From: Saccharospirillum sp.
GTDB taxonomy: Bacteria; Pseudomonadota; Gammaproteobacteria; Pseudomonadales; Natronospirillaceae
Length of the DNA: 64,000 nucleotides
Reading direction: 5' to 3'
Assembly: GCA_018402545.1 (NCBI GenBank)
Contig: JAGYIL010000001.1
Span: forward strand, 992,001-1,056,000
Shown: positions 36,943 through 47,566 of the stretch, in pieces
Position numbering within the stretch: position 1 is the stretch's first letter
Layout of the letters: each line of letters starts with the position of its first letter
Translations under genes and position numbers: made by a program
The notes under the pieces: generated by a model
Told to the model about the DNA's origin: nothing
Seen by the model: only the letters and a program-made list of their open reading frames with translations
Database searches by the model: none

Positions 36943-37961
36943 GATAGCCGGCCCCGCTGACGATGGATCAAATAGATAAAAAACGGACCGCCGAGCAAGG
37001 ACGTAATTATGCCTACGGGCAGCTCGGCCGGGCTCAGCACGGAGCGGGCGAGCCAGTCGGCCCACAGGGTCAGCAGGGCACCCAGTGCCAGGCTGAGTGG
37101 CAGCAAACGACGGTGGTCAGCGCCGGTCAGCATGCGCACAATGTGCGGCACAACCAGGCCAATAAAGCCGATGATGCCAGTAAAGGCAACAGCGGCACCC
37201 ACCCCTGCGGCGCTGAGGTAGACAATGCGCCGTTTCAGCACCGGAACATCAAAACCCAGGTGGCGACATTCGGATTCGCCCAGCAACAGGGCGTTGAGCG
37301 GCCGCCACAGCCGGTAAGCCAGAGGCGCGATGATGGCCAGCACCGCCGCGGTGATCGCCACGCCCGACCAGCTGGCCGCCGCAAAGCTGCCCAGGCTCCA
37401 GAACGTCAGGGTTCGCAGTTGCTCATTCGTGGCCAGATAAGCGCACAGGCCAATGCCGGCGGCGGCTACCATATTGAAGGCAACGCCCGCGAGAATCAGC
37501 CGCAGCGGTGAATAGTGGCTGCTTTGCCCGATCAGCATGACCAGGCGGGTCGCGGCCAGGCCGCCACCAAAGGCGACCAGGGGTAGCAGGAAGGGTCGCA
37601 AAGCAACGGGCAGGGCATTGGGCAGGTTACTGGCCAGAACCAGAACGACGACCACCATCAGGGTGGCGCCGCTGGATACCCCCATCAAACCGGGCTCCGC
37701 CAGGGGGTTGCGAAACAGCCCCTGAATCAGTACCCCGCACACCGCCAGCAGCGCACCCACACAGAGTGCCAGCAGGGTTCTGGGAATGCGGATCTGCCAG
37801 AGAATCAGCCCCTGCAAATCGTCGCCGGGGCCGGTAACGAGGTGTTTCAGCAGGCCAGACCAGGGCAGATGCGTGGGGCCGGTCGCCAGACTGGCAAGCA
37901 GCGTGACCGCAAACACCCCGATCAGCCCTGCCCACAGCCAGGCTGCGGGCACTTGCTTCAT
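36939..37961 (-). CDS. hmuU: Heme/iron ABC transporter permease (FecCD family)
   Basis: FecCD fold; IRIPRTLLALCVGALLAVCGVLIQGLFRNPLAEPGLMGVSSGA. Confidence 0.87.
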   Translation of the reverse strand: MKQVPAAWLWAGLIGVFAVTLLASLATGPTHLPWSGLLKHLVTGPGDDLQGLILWQIRIPRTLLALCVGALLAVCGVLIQGLFRNPLAEPGLMGVSSGATLMVVVVLVLASNLPNALPVALRPFLLPLVAFGGGLAATRLVMLIGQSSHYSPLRLILAGVAFNMVAAAGIGLCAYLATNEQLRTLTFWSLGSFAAASWSGVAITAAVLAIIAPLAYRLWRPLNALLLGESECRHLGFDVPVLKRRIVYLSAAGVGAAVAFTGIIGFIGLVVPHIVRMLTGADHRRLLPLSLALGALLTLWADWLARSVLSPAELPVGIITSLLGGPFFIYLIHRQRGRLS

Positions 37962-39346
37962 TGCGCCTCCAACAGCGTGCGTGCCTGCGAGCGCAGCAAT
38001 TGATCCTGATTGCCACTGATGGCATCGAGCTCCCAGACTTCCAGCCGGGACCCGTCAGACAGGGTGACATCGCGCACCAGTGATACTTCGATGCTGCGGT
38101 TCAGCTCGGCATCCTGCAGCATGGGTTCGGCCAAATAGAGTGTATCGCGGGGCTGCAGGGCACTGACCTGTTGCAACCACTGGGAAGCATCGCCTGCAAC
38201 CAGAGGCAGGGGGATGCCATGCTTGGTGGTTCTGGAAACAAAGGCCGGGCCTGCGCTTAGCGAATAGCCAAAACTGGGCTGCTGCCGGCGCGATTGCTGG
38301 TGCAGCTGCTCGGCGGCCATTTGCAGCACCCGGGCCGCGCAGACGGCATTCATGGAGTAATGGTCTTCGTCGCTCAGGCCAAAGACCAGCGTGAAGCCTT
38401 CGGGCAGCAGTACGCCTCCGTAGAGCTCGCCCACCTGGGTGATCAGATGCTCATACCGGGCCCAGAGCCCCTGTAACTGGTGGGCATCGTAATGGCGGGT
38501 CAGGGCATCCCAGTTGTGGCATTGCACATTGAGCAGGGCAACATCGCAGTAAGCCCCTTTTTCACCCACCAGGTGGGTTTGCTCAAGCAGGCGTTCCGCT
38601 TCGGCAGAATCGGTTGAGGTAGCCAGGGTGCGCAGTACCTGGGCATTGCGATCCAGCGCATTGCTCAGGCGTTGCACCAGCATGCGGATCTGGTGTTCGG
38701 GAGGCCCACTGAACGCATCGCGCCATTCCGGAATCTGCTCGCTCAGTTGGGTGGCGAGCTTCTGGGTCGCCTGATCCTGCAGGCGGGTGCGCCAGCCAAT
38801 CAGACCCGCCGCTAAAGCCAGGGCCAGCAGGTTAAACAGAAACCAGGCGCGGTAGGCACGCTCCTGCCAGGAACGCAGCGGCCGGTCGTCGAGTTGTACT
38901 TCAACGTTGCCGAGCAAATCAGACTCAAAGTAGACCGGATGGCTGAACCGGTCGATGGCATTGGGGTTGCGGCCGCCGGGACGCGACGTCAGCGTAATGT
39001 CCTGGCTGGTAGAGTTCAGGCTGGCATTGAACACCAGCGGCTCTTCGGCAGTGCGATTCAGCAGCAGGCTGATGGCCAGCCGGTCGCCGCGTTGCAGTGG
39101 CGCGGCAATGTCGAACGCCAGAGTTCGGGCCAGGCTTTCGCCGAGGCGCTGGCCAGCCTGCGCCAGGGCATCGCTGGCAGGCTGATACCAGAACAGCCAG
39201 AGCATCAGGTTCACCGTGACCAGCAGCGCCAGCGCAAAACCGGTTAGCGGTTGCCACAGCCAGCGTTGCCAGTGTCGGGACAACAGGCCTTTGGCCGCGT
39301 GGCGGGCGTCGGGTTGTGTCTGGGGAGTTCGCGTGTCTGCCGTCAT
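37958..39346 (-). CDS. AhpA/YtjB (SMP_2) family membrane protein
   Basis: N-terminal TM and extracytoplasmic region; position divergent from serB as in other gammaproteobacteria; ATGA overlap with hmuU. Confidence 0.6.
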   Translation of the reverse strand: MTADTRTPQTQPDARHAAKGLLSRHWQRWLWQPLTGFALALLVTVNLMLWLFWYQPASDALAQAGQRLGESLARTLAFDIAAPLQRGDRLAISLLLNRTAEEPLVFNASLNSTSQDITLTSRPGGRNPNAIDRFSHPVYFESDLLGNVEVQLDDRPLRSWQERAYRAWFLFNLLALALAAGLIGWRTRLQDQATQKLATQLSEQIPEWRDAFSGPPEHQIRMLVQRLSNALDRNAQVLRTLATSTDSAEAERLLEQTHLVGEKGAYCDVALLNVQCHNWDALTRHYDAHQLQGLWARYEHLITQVGELYGGVLLPEGFTLVFGLSDEDHYSMNAVCAARVLQMAAEQLHQQSRRQQPSFGYSLSAGPAFVSRTTKHGIPLPLVAGDASQWLQQVSALQPRDTLYLAEPMLQDAELNRSIEVSLVRDVTLSDGSRLEVWELDAISGNQDQLLRSQARTLLEAQ

Positions 39347-39615
39347 ACAGGGTGTCGGGGTGCTCTGGTGGTGAAATAAGTCCGGGCCCGGTGTTCGGAA
39401 CTTCCTTAATTGTTCCGCGGCGTCCCAGTCGATACAATACCGCGGCCTGTCACCATGGTGGCAGCCGCGGCCCGGCCAGCGGAGCCCCTGTTTGCCAGTG
39501 GGGAGCGCCTGCCGTGCTCAAGGCGGCTATGGTAGCGGTATTTCGGGCTATAAAGAACCCGCGGTTCAGTGAATCCGCACAGTCCACACCCTGTCCCAAT
39601 CAATGAGGAAACAGC

Positions 39616-39795
39616 ATGAGTAATTCGGTAGAGCAGTTGCACGCCCAACTGAGTCAGATCAAGAAAGGCCTGTTTATGATGGGGCCGGACCGGGTTCGCG
39701 CCATGTCCACCCACGAAACAGAAGACCTGATCGTTGAGTTGCAAACCGTTACCGACCAGGCGCTGGCCGAACTGGCCAATCTGAAGAGCGAGTAA
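39616..39795 (+). CDS. Small hypothetical protein upstream of serB (59 aa)
   Basis: MSNSVEQLHAQLSQIKKGLFMMGPDRVRAMSTHETEDLIVELQTVTDQALAELANLKSE; RBS tgaggaaac; below ORF-track cutoff. Confidence 0.6.
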   Translation: MSNSVEQLHAQLSQIKKGLFMMGPDRVRAMSTHETEDLIVELQTVTDQALAELANLKSE

Positions 39796-39819
39796 TTCCA
39801 CCGACCGGAGCCGTGCCTG

Positions 39820-41031
39820 GTGAGTTCCATTTTAATGTTAAAGGTGAGTGGTCACGACCGCATGGGTCTGACCGCCGAGCTCACCACAACGCTGGCTGAA
39901 TTTGGCGTCATCCTCCTCGACATGGGCCAGTCGGTCATTCACGACCAGGTCTCCCTGGGCATGTTGCTGCAATTGCCCGAGGGTGCCGACACCTCGGGCG
40001 TGCTCAAGGAAATACTGTTCAAGGCCCATGAACTGGGCATTCATGCCCGTTTCACCCCGGTCGAAGAACCCGCCTACACCGACTGGGTTGGCCAGCAAGG
40101 CAAAGACCGTTATGTGCTCACCCTTCTCGCGCGCCGCATTACCGCCGAGCAGCTGGCCCGAGTGTCTACCGTGGTCAGTGAGCAGGGCCTGAACATTCAG
40201 GACATCACCCGTCTGACCGGTCGAATCCCGCTGGATGCACCGGCAGACAGTGGCAAAGCCTGTATTGAGCTGACCCTGCGCGGTCAACCGAGCAACCCGG
40301 ATGCCCTGCGCCTGGCGTTTCTGGACATCAGCAGTCAGCTCGACATTGACGTCGCCTTTCAGCAAGACACCGTCTACCGGCGCAACCGCCGCCTGGTGTG
40401 CTTCGATATGGACTCAACGCTGATCGAAACTGAAGTGATTGACGAACTGGCCCGGGCGGCCGGGGTAGGCGAGCAGGTCGCGGGCATTACTGAACGGGCG
40501 ATGTCCGGCGAGCTCGATTTTCAGCAAAGTTTCCGGCAGCGCATGGCATTGTTGAAAGGGCTGGATGAATCGGTGCTGGCCGGCATTGCGGCCCAGCTGC
40601 CGATCACCGAGGGCGCCGAGCGGCTGATTCGTACGTTGCGGGCCTATGGCTTTAAAACTGCGATTTTGTCGGGCGGTTTTACCTATTTTGGTCACTATCT
40701 GCAGCAGCGTCTCGGCATCGACTACGTGTACGCCAACGAACTCGAAATTGCCGATGGCCGGGTAACCGGCGAAGTGAAAGGCGTTATTGTAGACGGTGCC
40801 CGCAAGGCTGAACTGCTGCACGAACTGGCGCAACGGGAAGGTATTCAGCTGGAACAAACCATCGCCGTGGGAGATGGTGCCAACGATCTACCGATGCTCA
40901 GCCAGGCTGGCCTCGGCATTGCCTTTCGCGCCAAGCCCATTGTGCGGGAGAGTGCACGCCACGCGATATCAACCCTGGGGCTGGATGCGGTGTTGTATCT
41001 GCTTGGTTTTCGCGATCAGGATATTCACTGA
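39820..41031 (+). CDS. serB: Phosphoserine phosphatase
   Basis: ACT-like N-terminus; HAD motif CFDMDSTLIETEVIDELARAAG. Confidence 0.95.
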   Translation: MSSILMLKVSGHDRMGLTAELTTTLAEFGVILLDMGQSVIHDQVSLGMLLQLPEGADTSGVLKEILFKAHELGIHARFTPVEEPAYTDWVGQQGKDRYVLTLLARRITAEQLARVSTVVSEQGLNIQDITRLTGRIPLDAPADSGKACIELTLRGQPSNPDALRLAFLDISSQLDIDVAFQQDTVYRRNRRLVCFDMDSTLIETEVIDELARAAGVGEQVAGITERAMSGELDFQQSFRQRMALLKGLDESVLAGIAAQLPITEGAERLIRTLRAYGFKTAILSGGFTYFGHYLQQRLGIDYVYANELEIADGRVTGEVKGVIVDGARKAELLHELAQREGIQLEQTIAVGDGANDLPMLSQAGLGIAFRAKPIVRESARHAISTLGLDAVLYLLGFRDQDIH

Positions 41032-41096
41032 ATAATATTCACCCCGACCCCGTCTGGTTCACGCATACTCAAGGTTCTGTGGGGCTAGGAGACTAG

Positions 41097-41278
41097 CGAT
41101 GGGTGCCGGGTATGCCCCTGTGGGGTAGTCCGCAGCAGGGACTAAAACGCCGGGAGCGTTTTAGCATGAGCGAAGCGAGCCCGAAGGGTGAATCCCAGGG
41201 ATGGGATTCATACCCTGCGGCCTAGGCTCCATGGACGGATTTACGCCGACCCCACAGGGGCATACCCGGTGCCCGGCG
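41097..41278 (+). repeat. Modular palindromic intergenic repeat, copy R5 (long form)
   Basis: Arms ..ccgggtatgcccctgtggggt / accccacaggggcatacccgg.. (21 bp perfect core); inner ctaaaacgccgggagcgttttag and gaatcccagggatgggattc. Confidence 0.92.
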
Positions 41279-41329
41279 CGGGCCAAAACCTCTCTGTCGA
41301 ATCGAACGCCAGTACTTGAGCTGCAGCAC

Positions 41330-43417
41330 TCAGACCGCCTCTTCTTCATCGTTGGCATCGAACTCGTAGTCCATGCCGGTCAGCGGTGCCTGAACGTAGT
41401 AACCCTGAATGTAATTGACACCCAGCTCCCACAACGAGGCGAGGACTTCCGCGCTCTCGATTTGCGGGACGATGGAGTTGATGTCCTGCTTGTGGATCGC
41501 ATTGACCAGGGTTTCCAGCGGGGCCATGGCTTTGTCGTCCGACGTCAGCGCTTCAATAAAGCTGCCATCGACGCGAATGTAGTCGATGTCGAGGTGACGC
41601 GTCACCGACAGGCCGCTTTCAATCAAACCGAAGTGGGTAAGCGCCAGCTTGCACTTGAGCAGTGCCAGGCCCTTGCTGAAGGCCTTGGCGACTTTCAGGT
41701 AGCTTTGGGCCTGTTCTTCGGTGACCTGGAAGGTCAGCGCATCGCCGGGGAGCTTGGAGGCCTTCAGTGCACTGTTAACCCAGGGAAGGAAGGTGGGGTC
41801 CTGGATTGAGCTGGGCGTCAGATGAATGAACACCTGGGTGTTGTGACCGCGCTTGCGATGCTCGGCCAGCGTCTTGATGGTGTTCAGCACCACCCAGCGG
41901 TCGAGTTTTGCGCCCAGGTCCCGCGCTTCGATCAGCGGCAGAAACTCTTCCGGCAGGACATCGGTACCGTCCTTGTCGACCAGGCGCAGCAATACATCGT
42001 AATGTTCCCGGCTGTCGCCTCTGAGGCTGATGATCGGCTGGAACAAAATGCGGAAACCGTCGTTTTCAAGGGCGTGGTCGACTTTGCCGGCCAGATTGTC
42101 GTCCGACAGATTGGCGATGTCGGATTTGTCGTAATACTGCACCCCGGTCTTTTCATGGACGGCGCGCGTATAGGCCTGGTGCGCATGGCTCAGCGCCTCC
42201 TGGCCACTCTGACAGCGCTCGTCGATGTGCGCGATGCCAAAGGCCACCTCGACCGGCAGTGTGCGACCATCGACCTCAAACAAATGATCGGCGATCTCCT
42301 TGCGCACCTTGAGGGCGTCGGCTTTGATGTTGTCGATATTGCCCTGGGCCAGCAGCAAGGCAAAGCTGTCGTCACCGTAGCGCGCCAGCAATGAATCGGC
42401 TGGCTGGTACTGGGCATACACCTCGGCCAGCTCTTTCAGAATAACGTCGGTACCGGCTATGCCGGCCTTGGTTTTCAGGTCGCTGAAGTTGGCAACGCCG
42501 ATGTGCATCACTATTTGGCTGGTGTTGGACTTCAGGACTTGCTGATAGGCCGTTTTCAGCGCGTCGGTGAAATGCTGGCGATTATAGAGCCCGGTTACCA
42601 GATCCTGTGAGCTGATTTCCTTGATCTTGGCCTGCAGTTCTTCGTTGTCGGCATCGTTGCGGCGAATGACCAGCTGAGTGCAGGGTTCACCTTCATAGCT
42701 CGCCCCCGACAGTGTCATGCGAATATTGAACGCCTCACCATTGACGTGTTCTGCGACGCACGTCAGTTCACCGGTTGACCCGTCGCGATAGGTTTTCAGC
42801 GAGCTTTTGAGTTTGTCGAGGTCTTTGCGGGCGATCAGGTCCATGATCGGGGTGCTTTGCAGTTCTTCGAGGTCGTCGTAGCCAAACAGGGTCTGGTAGG
42901 CTTCATTAGCGTAGATGTGCATGCCTTCATGAACATAGGCAATGGCATCGACAGAGCTGTCGAGCAGTAACTGACAGCGCTTTTCGGTTTCCTGAAGGCT
43001 GGCTCGTGTCTCGCGCAGTTCACGGCGGGCTTTCAGCGCCGCTTTTTCCCGTTTGACCGCGCTGACCAGGTGTTGCTCTTCACCCTCAACCAGCACGTCG
43101 GTCAGGCCGGTAGCCAGAGCCTCGCCGATGCGCTCGGCATCGTATGTCTCTATCAGCGCCAGAATGGGAAGGTCTTTGCCGGCCCGTTGAATGGAGGCCA
43201 CAGCGGCTGTCGGGTCAACGGTCTGGGTATCCAGCTTGACCAGTAACATATCCCAATGCTGTTCCGACAGAACGGTTTCCAGTTCACTCAGGCTGGCGAT
43301 AAAGTGGGAGCGAACGGCCTGGCCAGCATTACGCAGGCTGCTGAGCAGCGGTTCTGCCTCACTTTGAGTGTCATGGATTACCAGAAGTCGGAGTGCGCTT
43401 GCGTTACTTTCAGACAT
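41330..43417 (-). CDS. fimX: FimX-like REC-PAS-degenerate GGDEF-degenerate EAL protein
   Basis: YGDDSF in place of GGDEF, YDVLLRL in place of EALLR, FIHLTP and LTHFG at EAL metal-ligand motifs; beside serB and a PilZ-like protein. Confidence 0.75.
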   Translation of the reverse strand: MSESNASALRLLVIHDTQSEAEPLLSSLRNAGQAVRSHFIASLSELETVLSEQHWDMLLVKLDTQTVDPTAAVASIQRAGKDLPILALIETYDAERIGEALATGLTDVLVEGEEQHLVSAVKREKAALKARRELRETRASLQETEKRCQLLLDSSVDAIAYVHEGMHIYANEAYQTLFGYDDLEELQSTPIMDLIARKDLDKLKSSLKTYRDGSTGELTCVAEHVNGEAFNIRMTLSGASYEGEPCTQLVIRRNDADNEELQAKIKEISSQDLVTGLYNRQHFTDALKTAYQQVLKSNTSQIVMHIGVANFSDLKTKAGIAGTDVILKELAEVYAQYQPADSLLARYGDDSFALLLAQGNIDNIKADALKVRKEIADHLFEVDGRTLPVEVAFGIAHIDERCQSGQEALSHAHQAYTRAVHEKTGVQYYDKSDIANLSDDNLAGKVDHALENDGFRILFQPIISLRGDSREHYDVLLRLVDKDGTDVLPEEFLPLIEARDLGAKLDRWVVLNTIKTLAEHRKRGHNTQVFIHLTPSSIQDPTFLPWVNSALKASKLPGDALTFQVTEEQAQSYLKVAKAFSKGLALLKCKLALTHFGLIESGLSVTRHLDIDYIRVDGSFIEALTSDDKAMAPLETLVNAIHKQDINSIVPQIESAEVLASLWELGVNYIQGYYVQAPLTGMDYEFDANDEEEAV

Positions 43418-43597
43418 AAATCAACTATCGCGACAAAGTTTTTAGACTAGGGGTCTGAGTATAGTGACGAACGGTCGATCTTGACAGCCACACCGCTGTT
43501 TTTTTGGGATTGGCTGGCTCAGGCTGAGAGCACCGTCTCGCTTTGTGGCACAAACCGTGCTCGGTCGCAGGCCGGTGCCCATGTTCAGCAATGGCGG

Positions 43598-45391
43598 TCA
43601 GAGTTGCCGCCAGAGGCTTTCGAAACTGTCATCGGCACCAATGGCCTGGGTTTTTTCGGGCTCGGCCGGCTTGTGTGCCACCTTGCGTACCTGGAACTGG
43701 CTGAGAATGCCGGTACTTAGGATGCGTTTGGTGAGCTGGTACTTGCCTTCATTGCCCGAAATATTAATGGTGACCTTGTTGCCCACCTGAAACGGCAGCC
43801 GCGGTGTCAGTACGGAGGCGTCTTGCCCGATCGCCCGGATTTCAGGTATGAACAGGCCGCGCAGGTAGTCGCCGTGCGCGCCGGTTTTGTGCAATTGGCG
43901 AATACCGCAAGGCTGACTGTTCGGTGCAATCAGTTCAACACCCATTTGGGTGCCGCTGTCCTTGCTCTGGCGCAGCCAGCGCACAACACCCAGGTTCCAG
44001 TGTTGCAGTTTCTCTTCTTTAACGGCGACGACTTCGCCGGTTTTCAGGTTACTGGCGGCCTTGTCGGTCCACTGAATGCAGTACCCACGCGGGCTGACGT
44101 TGACCAGCAAGCCGGAGTAACTGGGGTGGTCTTCCTGAGCGTCCTGAGGGAAATCGATGGCATCCTCTTCACTGCCGGGCATGCGTCGCTGACCGGCATC
44201 GAACGACTCTTCCCATACGTCTTTCTGGGATTGTACGGCCTTGGTTTCAAACGCCGCAAAACGCGAGCTTACGGCACCAATAAAGGGGTTTTCGGCATTC
44301 GCAGACTGCCCGTAAAGCTGGGAGTAGAAGCCCACGCCACCGGACATGTGAAAGTGTGTCCCGGTCAGGCCGACGGTGAGTGATACCTTGCCGCTGGACT
44401 GGGTGCGCGAAAATGCACGCTGTTTCATGCCGCCCCAGGACTGTACCAGATGCTCCAGCAAGGCCTGGTTGAAATCTTTGGGCAAAATACGGCTGGGGGC
44501 TTTTTCTTCGACCCCCGCGGAGGCTTGAGCACGTTTAAGTTCATCATGCAGAGGCCTCACCAGAGGCAGCGTATTGATGCCCAGGTATTCCGAGAAATTG
44601 GCTTGCTTGATCAGGTAGCTGTACTGGGGTGGCTGGTCGGTTTCCGGGTTGATGACCAGAACGGATTTTTCATCGGCCACGTCATCGATGTCGAGCAGCG
44701 GCGTCCAGCGGGGCAGGGCCGCGAATACATCGGTCAGTTCACGCTGCAGCAGCTGGTTGGGCTGGCTGGTGCCGAGCAACACGGCCCTGAGGTACACCTC
44801 CTGAATATTGGAGCGCTTGCCCTGTTCGTTCTCTTCGATAGGCGTAGTGTGCAGATTGAACGCCGATGCGATTTGGTACAGCTGGTGTATTTCGCGCCAC
44901 AACCCGGTTGGCGTGGGGATATAGAGCTGGTAAGAACGCAGCAGGCTGGGGATCAGGTCGCTCAGCGTGCGATGAACGGCCTTGGCCATCAGTGCCTTTT
45001 GCTTGATGGTGCCCTGCGCCAGCATATGCTGAACAATGATTTTGTAGCCGATGGCCAGGTGGGTTTGCAGCGCCTGGGCCAGGTTGGCGACCTTGCGCTG
45101 CTGGTCATCGAGCGCAACGCCCTGGTTGAGGTATTTCTGGTTCAGCGAGCTGCATACGTAGTGTATTGGTTCGCGCACCATATCCATCAGTTCCAGGCGT
45201 GAGGCATCGCTGATACGCAACTGATTGAATTCGATGACAGCATGGTAGAGCTGGCGTGACGTCTCCCCGATGTTGGCCATCGGCAAGCCCGTAACCCACG
45301 CCTTGAGCTGGCGGGCATTGGGTTCACAGAATGACAGGGTCGTCAGGGTCTGCTGCGGAATATTGAGATAGTGTTTCGGCCTGTAATCCAT
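43598..45391 (-). CDS. PilZ-domain-like protein upstream of fimX
   Basis: C-terminal RGYCIQWTDKAASNLKTGEVVAVKEE...LGVVRWLRQSKDSGTQMGVELIA pattern typical of PilZ-like barrels. Confidence 0.6.
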   Translation of the reverse strand: MDYRPKHYLNIPQQTLTTLSFCEPNARQLKAWVTGLPMANIGETSRQLYHAVIEFNQLRISDASRLELMDMVREPIHYVCSSLNQKYLNQGVALDDQQRKVANLAQALQTHLAIGYKIIVQHMLAQGTIKQKALMAKAVHRTLSDLIPSLLRSYQLYIPTPTGLWREIHQLYQIASAFNLHTTPIEENEQGKRSNIQEVYLRAVLLGTSQPNQLLQRELTDVFAALPRWTPLLDIDDVADEKSVLVINPETDQPPQYSYLIKQANFSEYLGINTLPLVRPLHDELKRAQASAGVEEKAPSRILPKDFNQALLEHLVQSWGGMKQRAFSRTQSSGKVSLTVGLTGTHFHMSGGVGFYSQLYGQSANAENPFIGAVSSRFAAFETKAVQSQKDVWEESFDAGQRRMPGSEEDAIDFPQDAQEDHPSYSGLLVNVSPRGYCIQWTDKAASNLKTGEVVAVKEEKLQHWNLGVVRWLRQSKDSGTQMGVELIAPNSQPCGIRQLHKTGAHGDYLRGLFIPEIRAIGQDASVLTPRLPFQVGNKVTINISGNEGKYQLTKRILSTGILSQFQVRKVAHKPAEPEKTQAIGADDSFESLWRQL

Positions 45392-45618
45392 TCAGTGCTC
45401 TACCCAGTGTCTTGCCGAAGTATAGTCGTGTTGCTGCGGTGTCAATGTCATTGATGCTGCCACGGTACTTGTTGGCCGGTCTGGTGCGGGCTGTCGCACC
45501 CTGTATCGTCCAGTGTTTCAGGCCCGATATTACGGTAGATTAACGGCCTATGGCGCCTATGGGAACCAGTTGCTAACAGAAAAACGGCAATTTACGCCCT
45601 TTTTCCGTCAGTCAATTG

Positions 45619-45634
45619 TGTGATGTGCCTCACA
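45619..45634. promoter_or_regulatory. CRP/Vfr-type binding site
   Basis: Perfect TGTGA-tgtgcc-TCACA. Confidence 0.6.
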
Positions 45635-45655
45635 TATAGAGCCGGGGATGGCCGC

Positions 45656-46711
45656 TCAAGCCTTGTTTATCCACCGTTTGTGGTTATCGCCGGGGACTTC
45701 ACGCACCAGTCGGGGCACCAGATAGCCTGGCAATTGGGCTTGCATCTGCTGCCATAGTTGCCGGGCATCCCCGTCTGCTGTATCAAAATGCGCCGCACCG
45801 GCGACGGGATCCAGCACGTGCAGGTAGTAAGGCAGCACTCCCTGGTCGAATAAGGCGTGACTTAGGTCAACCAGCGTATCGACCTCGTCGTTGATGCCTT
45901 TTAGCAGGACCGTCTGATTCAGCAGTACCGTCCCTGTGGTACGCAAGGCAGCCAGGGCCGGATGCAATTCGTCGTTCAGTTCCCGGGCATGATTGGCGTG
46001 TAGCACCAGAACCGTGTTCAGCCGGGTCGTTGCCAGCAGGTCGAGCAGTCCCGCGTCAATGCGGGCAGGCAGCACGATGGGCGTGCGACTGTGAAGCCGC
46101 AGTGTCTTCAGATGGGGGATTTGCTCCAGAGCTGTGATCAGCCCGGCCAGCGCTTTGTTATCGAGGCTGAGTGGGTCTCCCCCGCTGAGGATGATCTCGT
46201 GAATGTCGGGTCGTTCGCGCACATAGTCGAGCGCCGGTTGCCATTGCCGGGCGGTGAGCCGGTTATCCGCATAGGGAAAGTGCTGCCGGAAGCAATAGCG
46301 GCAATGAACGGCACAGGCTTGCGTTGTAATAAGCAAGGCCCGCCCCTGGTATTTATGCACCAGCCCGGGTACCGGGTTATGTGCCTGTTCCTGCAGGGGG
46401 TCGTCGATAAAGCCGGGGCTCGGCTGGCGTTCGATGCCCAACGGCAGTACCTGCAACAGCAGTGGGTCGTTAGGGTCTCCCGGTGTCATGCGGCGGACGT
46501 AAGACAGCGGCACTCTCAGCGGAAAGTGAGGCTCGGTGTCGACGCGGGCAGCGATGGGATGATCGGTCAGATCCAGCTGTTGCAGCAACTCCGGCACCGA
46601 ACGCACCGCTGCTTTCAGTTGCTGTTGCCAGGTTGTAGACCCGGGTTCTGAATGGTCGGAGCTGGAAATGATCAGGGGGGAGTCCACACCGGGGCTAAAC
46701 TCAGTTAACAT
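45656..46711 (-). CDS. epmB: EF-P beta-lysylation protein (lysine 2,3-aminomutase family)
   Basis: Radical [27 protein letters not shown]; divergent from efp. Confidence 0.93.
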   Translation of the reverse strand: MLTEFSPGVDSPLIISSSDHSEPGSTTWQQQLKAAVRSVPELLQQLDLTDHPIAARVDTEPHFPLRVPLSYVRRMTPGDPNDPLLLQVLPLGIERQPSPGFIDDPLQEQAHNPVPGLVHKYQGRALLITTQACAVHCRYCFRQHFPYADNRLTARQWQPALDYVRERPDIHEIILSGGDPLSLDNKALAGLITALEQIPHLKTLRLHSRTPIVLPARIDAGLLDLLATTRLNTVLVLHANHARELNDELHPALAALRTTGTVLLNQTVLLKGINDEVDTLVDLSHALFDQGVLPYYLHVLDPVAGAAHFDTADGDARQLWQQMQAQLPGYLVPRLVREVPGDNHKRWINKA

Positions 46712-46750
46712 AGCGCCTCTTTGAACAGTGCACTTAGCAGGAAAAGGTTA

Positions 46751-47323
46751 ATGGCCACATATTCTACCAGTGAATTCAAAAGCGGTCTGAAGGTTCTTCT
46801 TGAAGGCGACCCTTGCGCGATTGTTGAGAATGAATTCGTTAAACCCGGTAAAGGTCAGGCCTTTAGTCGGGTCCGTTTGAAAAACCTGAAGACCGGCCGT
46901 GTCTGGGAGCGTACCTTCAAGTCCGGCGAATCCATCGAGGCCGCCGATGTCATGGACATCGATATGGAGTACCTCTACAGCGATGGCGAGTTCTGGCACT
47001 TCATGAAGACCGACGGCTCCTTTGAGCAACTGCCTGCCGATGAAGCGGCGGTTGGCGACACCAAAGACTGGCTGAAAGAGCAGGAGCAGTACGTTGTCTG
47101 CCTGTTTAACGGCACGCCGATTTCGGTTTCACCGCCGAACCACATTGAGCTGGAAATCGTCGAAACCGACCCGGGTCTGAAAGGCGATACTGCCACCGGC
47201 GGCTCCAAGCCCGCCACGCTGGCGACCGGTGCGGTCGTGAAGGTGCCATTGTTCATTAACCAAGGTGAAATCATCCGGGTAGACACCCGGACTCGCGAGT
47301 ACATCAGCCGCGCCAAGCAGTAA
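46751..47323 (+). CDS. efp: Elongation factor P
   Basis: [46 protein letters not shown]; modifiable Lys in PGKGQ loop. Confidence 0.96.
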   Translation: MATYSTSEFKSGLKVLLEGDPCAIVENEFVKPGKGQAFSRVRLKNLKTGRVWERTFKSGESIEAADVMDIDMEYLYSDGEFWHFMKTDGSFEQLPADEAAVGDTKDWLKEQEQYVVCLFNGTPISVSPPNHIELEIVETDPGLKGDTATGGSKPATLATGAVVKVPLFINQGEIIRVDTRTREYISRAKQ

Positions 47324-47346
47324 TTCGGGGCAGGTGGCTCTGGTCC

Positions 47347-47530
47347 GCATCGGATACCGGTTGTACCCCTGTGGGGTCGGCGTGAATCCGTCCTTGGAGC
47401 CTAGGCCGCAGGATATGAATCCCATCCATGGGATTCACCCTCCGGGCTCGCTACGCTCATGCTAAAACGCTCCTGGCGTTTTAGTCCCTGCTGCGGACTA
47501 CCCCACAGGGGTACAACCGGCACCCGCCGC
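47347..47530 (-). repeat. Modular palindromic intergenic repeat, copy R6 (long form)
   Basis: Arms ..ccggttgtacccctgtgggg / ccccacaggggtacaaccgg.. (20 bp perfect core); inner modules as R5, reverse orientation. Confidence 0.92.
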
Positions 47531-47566
47531 TAGTCTCTTGGGCGAGCTGCAACATTTGAGATCGTT

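Noticed and set aside
41161-41358. Minus-strand 65-aa ORF with motif CGVGVNPSM..MNPIPGIHPSGSLRSC, also seen in the R1 ORF
   Set aside because: Shared peptide is a translation of the repeat module, not a protein family.
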